Part shown: positions 1-6,069 of the stretch, piece by piece
Layout: each line of letters opens with the position of its first letter
How positions within the stretch are numbered: the first letter of the stretch is position 1
Assembly (NCBI GenBank): GCA_964235705.1
Contig: CAXSDP010000137.1
Span: 1-6,738, forward strand
DNA: 6,738 nt
Source: RH-AL1 sp964235705
Lineage (GTDB): Bacteria > Pseudomonadota > Alphaproteobacteria > Rhizobiales > Beijerinckiaceae
Reading direction: 5' to 3'
Made by a program: the position numbers and the translations under genes
Notes under the pieces: model-generated
Database searches by the model: none
Seen by the model: the letters and a program-made list of their open reading frames with translations, nothing else
What the model was told of the DNA's origin: nothing

Positions 1-82
1 ACGCCGCGACTGGCGCCCATCCCCCATAAGGTGTATGCGCGGCGGCCCCACATCGGTCGGCCCGCCGCGCCGCCGGATCCCC

Positions 83-86
83 GGAG
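83..86 (+). promoter_or_regulatory. Ribosome binding site deciding the Hsp70 start
   Basis: GGAG lies 5 nt before the ATG at 92. The alternative in-frame ATG at 35 has no comparable purine-rich site at a proper distance, so 92 is taken as the start. Confidence 0.6.
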
Positions 87-91
87 CCGTC

Positions 92-1393
92 ATGTCAGCG
101 ACCACGCGAGCCGGTGCCGCGCCGGCGATCACCGGCGTCGGGATCGATTTCGGCACCACCAACAGCGTCCTCGCCTTCGCCCGCGCCGACGGCTCCGTGG
201 AGAGCCGCCTCTGGCCCGACCCCGACGGGTCGAACCCCGGCGATCTGGGGAGCGCCACCTACCGCACCGCGCTGACCTTCTGGCGCGAAGGGCGGCGCGT
301 GGCGCACGCCTCCGGCCCGGCGGCGATCGCCCGCGCCGCCCGACCCGTCGGCGAGCAGCGCTTCGTCCAGTCGCTGAAGACCTATCTCGCCAGCCGCGCC
401 TTCACCGACACGCGGCTCTACGGCACCCGCTTCACCATCGAGGCGCTGGTCGCCACCTTCCTGCGCGACCTCACCGGGGGCGAGGCGTTCCCGGCGCCGG
501 TGGTGTCCGGCCGCCCCGTGGTGTTCGCCGGCGCCAACGCCGACGAGGCGCTCGCGCTCGACCGGCTCGGCGCGGCCTACGCGGAGGCGGGCCTGCCGGC
601 CGTCGCCTTCGCCTACGAGCCGCTGGGCGCCGCCTACTGGTACGCGCGCGACCTGGCCCACGACGAGACCGTGCTCGTCGCCGACTTCGGCGGCGGCACC
701 AGCGACTTCTCGCTGCTGCGCTTCTCGCGGGAAGGCGGCAAGCTCGGCGCCACGCCGCTCGGCCATTCCGGCGTGGGCGTCGCCGGCGACACGTTCGACG
801 CCCGCATCATCGACCACGTCGTGGCGCCACGGCTCGGCAAGGGCGCGACCTACCGCTCCTTCGACAAGGACCTGCCGATCCCCGCCTACATCCACGCCGC
901 CTTCGCGCAGTGGCACCAATTGTCCTGGCTGAAGGGGGGCACGATCCTCGCCGACCTCCGCAAGCTGGCCGAGGGGAGCGCGCGCGGGGCCGAGCTGGAG
1001 GACCTGATCACCGTCGTGGAGATGGACATGGGGCTGGCGCTCTACCGCGCGGTCGGCGACTGCAAGGCGGCGCTCTCGCGAGGGCCGGAGGCGACCCTGC
1101 GCTTCGGCGGCTACGGCGTCGACATCGTCGCCTCGGTCACCCGCGCCGACTTCGAGGGTTGGATCGCCGCCGACCTCGCGACGATCGAGGGGGCGGTGGA
1201 GGCCGTGCTGGCGGGTGCCGGCATCGGGGCGGACGCGGTGGACGCCGTGTTCATCACCGGGGGCACCTCCTACGTGCCGGCGGTGCGCCGTCTGTTCGAG
1301 CGCCGCTTCCCGGCCGGGCGCATCAAGCGGGGCGACGCGTTCGGCTCCGTCGCCTCGGGGTTGGCCCTGCTCGCCGCCGACCGGGCCGGTTGA
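92..1393 (+). CDS. YegD-like Hsp70 family ATPase lacking the substrate-binding domain
   Basis: Predicted 433-residue cytoplasmic ATPase of the Hsp70/actin fold. The first phosphate loop is GIDFGTTNS (residues 17-25). An EPLGAA stretch (176-181) corresponds to the Hsp70 connect-1 motif, the second phosphate loop is DFGGGTSDF (198-206), and the adenosine motif begins at GGTS (390-393). The protein ends about 40 residues later, so the C-terminal peptide-binding domain and lid of DnaK are absent. Length and architecture match E. coli YegD (about 450 aa), as does the central LYRAVGDCKAALS segment, which resembles the equivalent YegD region. Its substrate and role are unknown; a chaperone-like ATPase is an inference from the family. 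The ATG at 92 is preferred over an in-frame ATG at 35 because GGAG (83-86) sits 5 nt before it and the extra 19 residues are Arg/Pro-rich and unlike the family. It lies 92 nt upstream of sppA with no obvious functional link. Confidence 0.9.
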   Translation: MSATTRAGAAPAITGVGIDFGTTNSVLAFARADGSVESRLWPDPDGSNPGDLGSATYRTALTFWREGRRVAHASGPAAIARAARPVGEQRFVQSLKTYLASRAFTDTRLYGTRFTIEALVATFLRDLTGGEAFPAPVVSGRPVVFAGANADEALALDRLGAAYAEAGLPAVAFAYEPLGAAYWYARDLAHDETVLVADFGGGTSDFSLLRFSREGGKLGATPLGHSGVGVAGDTFDARIIDHVVAPRLGKGATYRSFDKDLPIPAYIHAAFAQWHQLSWLKGGTILADLRKLAEGSARGAELEDLITVVEMDMGLALYRAVGDCKAALSRGPEATLRFGGYGVDIVASVTRADFEGWIAADLATIEGAVEAVLAGAGIGADAVDAVFITGGTSYVPAVRRLFERRFPAGRIKRGDAFGSVASGLALLAADRAG

Positions 1394-1432
1394 GCCTCAC
1401 CATGCCGTGACACACCGCCCGGACCGGGACGC

Positions 1433-1461
1433 TTGCGCCCCCAAAAGCCCGGCCCTAGGGT
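1433..1461 (+). promoter_or_regulatory. Candidate sigma-70-type promoter for sppA
   Basis: TTGCGC (1433-1438) and TAGGGT (1456-1461) are separated by exactly 17 nt. Each keeps the three most conserved bases of its hexamer (TTG in the -35; TA and the final T in the -10). Transcription would begin near 1468, leaving a leader of about 18 nt that contains the sppA ribosome binding site. This is a pattern match only; GC-rich DNA gives chance matches. Confidence 0.35.
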
Positions 1462-1485
1462 CCGCGCGCTTCCGAGGAGCCACCC

Positions 1486-2448
1486 ATGTCGTCCACCTCC
1501 GACCAGCTCATCGATCGCCGCCGGATGCAGCGCCGGCTGTCGGCGTGGCGCGCGCTCGCGCTCCTCGGCGTCGCGATCGCCGTGGTGGCGCTCGGATGGC
1601 GGATCGCCGGCACGCGCGGCGGGGCGGGCGCGCTGGTGCCGCACCTCGCGCGCCTGCAGATCGGCGGCCTGATCACCGGGGACCGCGAGACGATCAAGCT
1701 GATCAACGACGTCGCCCGCTCCAACGCGTCGGGCGTGCTGGTCGAGATCGACAGCCCCGGCGGCACCACCAGCGGCTCGGAGCGCGTTTACGACGCGCTG
1801 CGCCGCCTGTCGGCCAAGAAGCCCACCGTCGCCGTGGTGCGCGGGCTCGCCGCCTCGGGCGCCTACATCGCCGCGATCGGCACCGACCACATCGTGGCGC
1901 AGACCACCTCGCTCGTCGGCTCCATCGGCGTGCTGTTCGAGTTCCCCAACGTCAGCGGCGTCCTCGACAAGATCGGCGTCAAGGTCGAGACGATCAAGTC
2001 GACGCCGCTCAAGGCCTCGCCCAACGGCTTCGAGCCGACGAGCCCGGAAGCGGCGGCGGCGATCAACGACCTGGTGGTCGACAGCTACGCCTGGTTCAAG
2101 GCGCTGGTGAAGGATCGCCGCCACATGGACGACACCCAGCTCGCCGCCGTGGACGACGGCCGGGTGTTCACCGGCCGCCAGGGCGTCGGCCTGCACCTGG
2201 TCGACGCGATCGGCGAGGAGCGGGACGCGATCGCCTACCTCCAGGACGAGCGGCACGTGAGCCATGGCCTGCCGATCCTGAACTGGAAGCCCGACGCGGG
2301 CTTCGGCGGCTTCAAGCTGTTCGGCTCGGCGGCGGCGCTCGCGCGGGTGGCCGGCTTCGCCGCGCTCGCCGACGCGCTCGATGGGGCCGCCCAGGTCGCC
2401 GACGCGCGGGCGCTTGACGGCCTGCTGAGCGTTTGGCAAGTACGCTAG
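1486..2448 (+). CDS. sppA: Signal peptide peptidase SppA, short form (S49 serine protease)
   Basis: Predicted 320-residue membrane-anchored serine protease that cleaves leftover signal peptides and possibly other membrane-associated peptides. An N-terminal basic segment is followed by one transmembrane helix (about residues 22-39), which places the protease domain outside the cytoplasm. The S49 landmarks are present: EIDSPGG (87-93) for the oxyanion/substrate region, the nucleophile Ser124 in LAASGAY, and Lys176 in TPLKASPN as general base. The 52-residue Ser-to-Lys spacing equals that of Bacillus subtilis SppA (Ser147/Lys199). The GRVFTGRQ...GLHLVDAIG block (225-243) is also typical. The length fits the one-domain form that assembles its active sites between subunits, not the 67-kDa double-domain E. 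coli enzyme. The start is supported by GAGGAG (1474-1479) 6 nt before ATG. It is the first gene of the tight + strand run leading to ihfB. Confidence 0.93.
   Translation: MSSTSDQLIDRRRMQRRLSAWRALALLGVAIAVVALGWRIAGTRGGAGALVPHLARLQIGGLITGDRETIKLINDVARSNASGVLVEIDSPGGTTSGSERVYDALRRLSAKKPTVAVVRGLAASGAYIAAIGTDHIVAQTTSLVGSIGVLFEFPNVSGVLDKIGVKVETIKSTPLKASPNGFEPTSPEAAAAINDLVVDSYAWFKALVKDRRHMDDTQLAAVDDGRVFTGRQGVGLHLVDAIGEERDAIAYLQDERHVSHGLPILNWKPDAGFGGFKLFGSAAALARVAGFAALADALDGAAQVADARALDGLLSVWQVR
2414..2443 (+). promoter_or_regulatory. Weak candidate promoter for ihfB inside the 3' end of sppA
   Basis: TTGACG (2414-2419) is a good -35 hexamer, but the best -10 at normal spacing is poor (AAGTAC, 2438-2443, 18-nt spacer); TACGCT (2441-2446) would be better but needs a 21-nt spacer. 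The following stretch to 2490 is the most AT-rich part of the window, as expected in front of a separately transcribed gene. A perfect 10-bp palindrome, ACGCTAGCGT (2442-2451), overlaps the sppA stop codon. Confidence 0.25.
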
Positions 2449-2492
2449 CGTCATCCCTTTCATTTTAAGACGTTTTCCGCGTCCTTCGTTTC

Positions 2493-2496
2493 GAGG
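2493..2496 (+). promoter_or_regulatory. Ribosome binding site deciding the ihfB start
   Basis: GAGG lies 7 nt before the ATG at 2504. This favours that start, which gives the family-typical MIKSELVQ N-terminus, over the in-frame TTG at 2498. Confidence 0.55.
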
Positions 2497-2503
2497 CTTG
2501 GCC

Positions 2504-2794
2504 ATGATCAAATCCGAGCTGGTCCAGCGCATCGCGGATCGCAACCCCCACCTCTACCTCCGCGACGTCGAGAAGATCGTGAACGCCATCCTCGACGAGA
2601 TCACCAAGGCGCTCGCCCGCGGCGACCGGGTGGAACTTCGCGGTTTCGGCGCGTTTTCCGTGAAGCGCCGCGACGCCCGCGTCGGGCGCAACCCGCGCAC
2701 CGGCGTCCACGTCGACGTCGAGGAGAAGGCCGTGCCCTTCTTCAAGACCGGCAAGGAGATGCGGGAGCGCTTGAACGAGGGTTACGTGGGTTAG
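2504..2794 (+). CDS. ihfB: Integration host factor subunit beta
   Basis: Predicted 96-residue DNA-bending protein of the HU/IHF family. With the alpha subunit, encoded elsewhere, it forms the heterodimer that binds and sharply bends specific sites in promoters, recombination sites and origins. The N-terminus MIKSELVQRIADRNPHLY and the RDVEKIVNAILDEI helix are typical of IHF beta and distinguish it from HU and IHF alpha. The beta-arm that wraps the minor groove carries GRNPRTG (61-67), with Pro64 as the intercalating residue. Next comes the FKTGKEMRERL ending that family members share. Length is normal (E. coli 94). It sits 55 nt after sppA and 37 nt before the LapA-domain gene. This is the usual alphaproteobacterial neighbourhood, so orthology is secure. 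No good IHF consensus site was found beside it, so autoregulation is not supported. Confidence 0.96.
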   Translation: MIKSELVQRIADRNPHLYLRDVEKIVNAILDEITKALARGDRVELRGFGAFSVKRRDARVGRNPRTGVHVDVEEKAVPFFKTGKEMRERLNEGYVG

Positions 2795-2803
2795 GGCTGG
2801 ACA

Positions 2804-2821
2804 CGGGCGGCGCCTCGCCCG
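2804..2821 (+). other. Short GC hairpin between ihfB and lapA
   Basis: CGGGCG (2804-2809) and CGCCCG (2816-2821) can pair around a 6-nt loop. There is no T-run after it, so it is not a normal terminator. Its 3' arm touches the GGGAG ribosome binding site of lapA (2821-2825). It could tune lapA translation or mRNA ends, or be a by-product of base composition. Confidence 0.25.
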
Positions 2822-2831
2822 GGAGCGATCA

Positions 2832-3260
2832 ATGGTCAAATTCCTCAAGGTCATCGTCCTGGTGCCGGTGGCGGTCGTCATCCTGGCCTTCGCCATCGCC
2901 AACCGGCAGGACGCGACCGTGTCGTTCGACCCGTTCGCGTCGGTGAACGATCCCGTCGCCACGGTGACCCTGCCGCTGTTCCTCGTCCTGTTCCTCACCC
3001 TCGTCGTCGGCGTGATCGTCGGCGGGGTCGCGACCTGGTTCACGCAAGGCGTCAACCGGCACCGCGCCCGCGCGGCGCGGGAGGACGCCGAGCGCTGGCG
3101 CGACGAGGCGCGCCGCGCGAAGCAGACCGTCGTGATCCCCGAAGGCCCGGCCGGACGCCCGGCGCCGGGGCGCCCCTTCACCGGACCCCTCCTGGCGGGA
3201 TCGGCGCTGCCGGGCCGGGCGCTGGCGCCCAGCGAGCTGGCGGCCAAGGATTACGCGTGA
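2832..3260 (+). CDS. LapA-domain (DUF1049) inner-membrane protein
   Basis: Predicted 142-residue membrane protein with two hydrophobic helices (about residues 4-22 and 47-69) joined by a short polar loop, NRQDATVSFDPFA, a pattern typical of LapA/YciS-type proteins. An Arg/Glu/Ala-rich segment (about 77-98) is probably a cytoplasmic helix or coiled coil, followed by a Pro/Gly-rich, likely disordered tail. In E. coli, LapA works with LapB (YciM) in controlling lipopolysaccharide assembly. That role is known for the enterobacterial protein and is only inferred here; no lapB is visible. The start has GGGAG (2821-2825) 6 nt upstream. Only 4 nt separate its stop from trpF, so the two are almost certainly co-transcribed. 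This linkage of ihfB, a DUF1049 protein and trpF recurs in alphaproteobacteria. Confidence 0.88.
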   Translation: MVKFLKVIVLVPVAVVILAFAIANRQDATVSFDPFASVNDPVATVTLPLFLVLFLTLVVGVIVGGVATWFTQGVNRHRARAAREDAERWRDEARRAKQTVVIPEGPAGRPAPGRPFTGPLLAGSALPGRALAPSELAAKDYA

Positions 3261-3264
3261 GGTC

Positions 3265-3981
3265 GTGGACGCCACGCGACCCCCGCTGACCGTCAAGGTT
3301 TGCGGCCTGTCCGAGCCGGCCGGCCTGGACGCCGCGCTCGAGGCCGGCGCCGACATGGTGGGCTTCGTGTTCTTTCCCGCGAGCCCGCGCCACGTCACCC
3401 CCGCAACCGCCCGCGCCCTCGGCGCGCGCGTCGAGGGGCGCGCGCGGATCGTCGCCTTGAGCGTCGACGCCGACGACGCGACGCTGGCGGCGATCGTCGC
3501 CGCGCTGGCACCGGACCTGCTGCAACTGCACGGGGCGGAGACGCCCGAGCGCGTGGCCCTCGTGCGCGAGCGCTTCGGGCTGCCGGTGATGCGGGCGATC
3601 GGGCTCGCCACCTCGGCCGACCTCGCCGCCATCGCCGCCTTCGACGCGGTCGCCGATCGGCTGCTGTTCGATGCCAAGCCGCCGGGCAAGGCGCCGGCGG
3701 GCGGTGCCGCGCTGCCGGGCGGCAACGGCGTCGCCTTCGATTGGACGCTGCTGCGGGGCCTGCGGACGCGCGCGCCCTGGCTGCTCGCCGGCGGCCTGCG
3801 CCCCGACACGGTCGCCGCCGCGCTACGCGAGACCGGCGCGCCCGGCCTCGACGTGTCCTCGGGCGTCGAGCGCGCGCCCGGCGTCAAGGACCCCGCCGCC
3901 ATCGCGCGCTTCGTCGCCGCCGCCCGCCGGGCGGCTCACGACGCCGCGCCGACGCTTGGAAGCCGCGACCTTATCGGTTAA
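3265..3981 (+). CDS. trpF: Phosphoribosylanthranilate isomerase
   Basis: Predicted 238-residue (beta/alpha)8-barrel enzyme of tryptophan synthesis. It converts N-(5'-phosphoribosyl)anthranilate to 1-(2-carboxyphenylamino)-1-deoxyribulose 5-phosphate by Amadori rearrangement. KVCGL (11-15) carries the catalytic Cys13, and FDAKPP (135-140) carries the likely general acid Asp136. LQLHG (87-91), GGNGVAFDW (152-160), LAGGLRPDTV (174-183) and GLDVSSGVE (194-202) are the expected barrel strands and phosphate-binding loops. The loop between Asp136 and GGNG is a few residues longer than in the short thermophilic enzymes. The first workable start is GTG at 3265; GAGG (3259-3262) lies only 2 nt before it, so translation is probably coupled to lapA, whose stop is 4 nt upstream. 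A monofunctional TrpF, not fused to TrpC, is usual in alphaproteobacteria. The next gene is trpB, 49 nt downstream. Confidence 0.95.
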   Translation: MDATRPPLTVKVCGLSEPAGLDAALEAGADMVGFVFFPASPRHVTPATARALGARVEGRARIVALSVDADDATLAAIVAALAPDLLQLHGAETPERVALVRERFGLPVMRAIGLATSADLAAIAAFDAVADRLLFDAKPPGKAPAGGAALPGGNGVAFDWTLLRGLRTRAPWLLAGGLRPDTVAAALRETGAPGLDVSSGVERAPGVKDPAAIARFVAAARRAAHDAAPTLGSRDLIG

Positions 3982-4030
3982 AGCTGTCGCCTTCCCCTAT
4001 CCGACCCGTCTTCCAGCAAGGTCCGCCGCC

Positions 4031-5287
4031 GTGACCATCAACGTCCCCAATTCCTTCCGGCTCGGGCCGGACGAGCGCGGCCGCTTCGGCCTGTTCGGCG
4101 GCCGCTTCGTGGCCGAGACGCTGATGCCGCTCATCCTCGAGTTGGAGCGCCAATACGAGGCGGCGAAGACGGACCCGGCCTTCAAGGCCGAGTTCGACGG
4201 GCTCTTGACCCACTACGTCGGCCGCCCCAGCCCACTGTACTTCGCCGAGCGCCTCACCGCCCATTGCCGCGCGCTGGCCGAGGCGGCCGGCAAGGCGGGG
4301 GGCGCCAAGGTCTACTTCAAGCGCGAGGAGCTGAACCACACCGGCGCGCACAAGATCAACAACGTCCTCGGCCAGATCCTGCTGGCGCGGCGCATGGGCA
4401 AGACGCGCATCATCGCCGAGACCGGGGCCGGCCAGCACGGCGTCGCCACCGCCACCGCCTGCGCGCGCTTCGGGCTCCAGTGCGTCGTGTTCATGGGCGC
4501 GGTCGACGTCGAGCGGCAGAAGGCCAACGTTTACCGGATGAACATGCTCGGCGCGACCGTGGTCGCCGTGCAGTCCGGCGCGCGCACCCTCAAGGACGCG
4601 ATGAACGAGGCCCTGCGCGACTGGGTGGCCAACGTCCACGACACGTTCTACTGCATCGGCACGGCGGCCGGCCCCCACCCCTACCCGGCGATGGTCCGCG
4701 ACTTCCAATGCGTCATCGGCGAGGAAACCCGCCGCCAGATGCTGGAGGCGGAGGGCCGCCTGCCGGATTCCCTGTTCGCCTGCATCGGCGGCGGGTCCAA
4801 CGCGATCGGCCTCTTCCACCCCTTCCTCGACGATCCCTCCGTGGAAATGTTCGGGGTGGAGGCGGCCGGCTACGGACTCGACAAGCGCCACGCCGCCTCG
4901 CTCGCCGGCGGCAAGCCCGGCGTGCTGCACGGCAACCGGACATACCTGCTAATGGACGAGCACGGGCAGATCGAAGAGGGTCACTCGATCTCAGCCGGGC
5001 TCGACTACCCCGGCATCGGGCCGGAGCACGCCTGGCTGCGGGACATTGGCCGTGTCACCTACCTGTCCGCCACCGACGATGACGCGCTCGCCGCCTTCTC
5101 GCTCTGCGCGAAGCTGGAGGGCATCATCCCGGCGCTGGAGCCGGCCCACGCGCTCGCCCGCGTCGTCGATGCCGCGCCCGACCGCCCGCGCGACCACCTG
5201 CTGGTGCTCAACCTTTGCGGGCGCGGCGACAAGGACCTCGCCCAGGTCGCGGAGCACACCGCCGGCGAGGCAAACGGCGGCACGTAG
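4031..5287 (+). CDS. trpB: Tryptophan synthase beta chain
   Basis: Predicted 418-residue PLP enzyme that joins indole and L-serine to make L-tryptophan, normally in an alpha2-beta2 complex with TrpA. The cofactor lysine is Lys108 in HTGAHKINN. Catalytic Glu130 lies in ETGAGQHG, 22 residues on, exactly the E. coli Lys87-Glu109 spacing. The PLP phosphate loop is GGGSNAIG (253-260), and LCGRGDKD (395-402) lies near the pyridine ring. All mark it as TrpB1 type. Cys396 stands where the E. coli and Salmonella enzymes have Ser377. The N-terminus (PNSFRLGPDERGRFGLFGGRF) is about 20 residues longer than in E. coli, as in other alphaproteobacteria. The start is GTG at 4031, with AAGG (4018-4021) 9 nt before it; the reading frame stays open upstream to 3671, but that part overlaps trpF out of frame. 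Unusually, trpA does not follow; a convergent RNase gene begins 12 nt after the stop. Confidence 0.97.
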   Translation: MTINVPNSFRLGPDERGRFGLFGGRFVAETLMPLILELERQYEAAKTDPAFKAEFDGLLTHYVGRPSPLYFAERLTAHCRALAEAAGKAGGAKVYFKREELNHTGAHKINNVLGQILLARRMGKTRIIAETGAGQHGVATATACARFGLQCVVFMGAVDVERQKANVYRMNMLGATVVAVQSGARTLKDAMNEALRDWVANVHDTFYCIGTAAGPHPYPAMVRDFQCVIGEETRRQMLEAEGRLPDSLFACIGGGSNAIGLFHPFLDDPSVEMFGVEAAGYGLDKRHAASLAGGKPGVLHGNRTYLLMDEHGQIEEGHSISAGLDYPGIGPEHAWLRDIGRVTYLSATDDDALAAFSLCAKLEGIIPALEPAHALARVVDAAPDRPRDHLLVLNLCGRGDKDLAQVAEHTAGEANGGT

Positions 5288-5299
5288 GCGGTCGGCCCT

Positions 5300-6067
5300 T
5301 CAGCGCACCGCCGGCACGGACAGCGCCGCGTCGCGGCAGCCCTCGCGCACCACCTCCGGGCACGCTTGGAACGCGCCGAGGTCGCGGGTAAAACACACGC
5401 GCACCTCGTCGAGCGTGCCGTGTCGGCACACGGCGGCGAGCATGCCGGGGCGCAGGCGCGGGTTGGCGGCGGTGAAGGCGCGCTCGATGTCGGCCGGCGC
5501 CAGCGTCTGGTCGCCGTGGGGGTCGCGGAGGGCGGCGGGAATCGTCACCGCGTCGCGCGCGGCCTTGGCTGCGGCGAAGTAGGCGGATGGGCTCATGCCG
5601 GAGCAGGTGCCGTGCTTGCGCCACTCGTATCGGGCGAGTCCCTCGTCGGGGTAGACGCCGTCGGTTTCCGCCAGCGCCGCGCGGTCGGCCCGCCCGGCCC
5701 CGTCGCAATCGGACGGGTAGCCCCGATCATACTGCGGCCATAGCCCGTGCACGGTGAAGCCGATGTCGGCGCCGGGTCTGCACTGGTCGCGACCCTTGCG
5801 ACTGTTCTTGCCTCCCGTCGCGCAGAAGCCGGGCGACCACGACAGAGACAGGACATAGAAGTCGAAGCGGCCCGGCACGCTCGCGCCGCGTGGCCCCGAA
5901 CCGTTGCGCCGAGACCCATCGTCCCCGCGCGGCTGGTCCCGTGGTGGCGGATGCCGATCCTCGCAATGGCCCGGCAGGCAGTCGGCGGCGGCGCGCGCTG
6001 GTCCAGGCGCGAGCCATGCGAGAGTGAGCGCCAGCGCGGCGGCCCGTCGAACCTCCGCCGCGTCCAT
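5300..6067 (-). CDS. Secreted ribonuclease T2
   Basis: Predicted 255-residue exported endoribonuclease that cleaves single-stranded RNA through a 2',3'-cyclic phosphate. Both family signatures are intact: FTVHGLWPQ (104-112) with His107, and YEWRKHGTC (147-155) with Glu148 and His152, so the catalytic set is complete. FDFYVLSLSWSPGFC (68-82) is the usual first strand of the fold. A signal peptide covers residues 1-26 (hydrophobic AALALTLAWLA, then an ARA cleavage motif), so it should act in the periplasm or outside. The mature part has ten cysteines, an even number suited to disulfides, including Cys30 and Cys35 in a hydrophilic, Pro/Gly/Arg-rich leader (29-66) before the catalytic domain. 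The start ATG at 6067 is 2 nt after the stop of the upstream gene, and its GAGG abuts the ATG, which implies translational coupling. A longer open frame upstream to 6610 is an artefact of overlap with that gene. E. coli rna is a relative, but one-to-one equivalence is not claimed. Confidence 0.93.
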   Translation of the reverse strand: MDAAEVRRAAALALTLAWLAPGPARAAADCLPGHCEDRHPPPRDQPRGDDGSRRNGSGPRGASVPGRFDFYVLSLSWSPGFCATGGKNSRKGRDQCRPGADIGFTVHGLWPQYDRGYPSDCDGAGRADRAALAETDGVYPDEGLARYEWRKHGTCSGMSPSAYFAAAKAARDAVTIPAALRDPHGDQTLAPADIERAFTAANPRLRPGMLAAVCRHGTLDEVRVCFTRDLGAFQACPEVVREGCRDAALSVPAVR

Positions 6068-6069
6068 CC

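Noticed and set aside
35..91. N-terminal extension of the Hsp70 protein from ATG 35
   Set aside because: The 19 extra residues are unlike the family, and GGAG at 83-86 supports the ATG at 92.
95..919. 274-codon antisense open frame opposite the Hsp70 gene
   Set aside because: Composition-driven; no domain, no ribosome binding site and no family resemblance.
31..1410. 459-codon + strand open frame overlapping the Hsp70 gene in another frame
   Set aside because: Arg/Ala-rich composition with no motif, a typical shadow frame in GC-rich DNA; the real frame has full Hsp70 motifs.
1454..1460. CCCTAGGG-type palindrome before sppA as an operator
   Set aside because: Too short and better explained as part of the candidate -10 region; no second copy nearby.
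1270..2544. 424-codon antisense open frame across sppA
   Set aside because: No recognisable motif, Arg/Ala/Gly/Asp-rich repeats of base composition, and it lies opposite a well-supported gene and intergenic DNA.
3671..4030. 120-codon N-terminal extension of trpB
   Set aside because: It overlaps trpF in another frame and has Arg/Ser/Pro-rich shadow composition; the GTG at 4031 gives a normal TrpB N-terminus.
3971..4930. 319-codon antisense open frame opposite trpB
   Set aside because: Repetitive Ala/Gly/Glu/Arg composition mirroring trpB codons; no motif.
5287..5312. Shared bidirectional terminator between trpB and the RNase gene
   Set aside because: Only a 6-bp stem with a 14-nt loop and no T-run on either strand.
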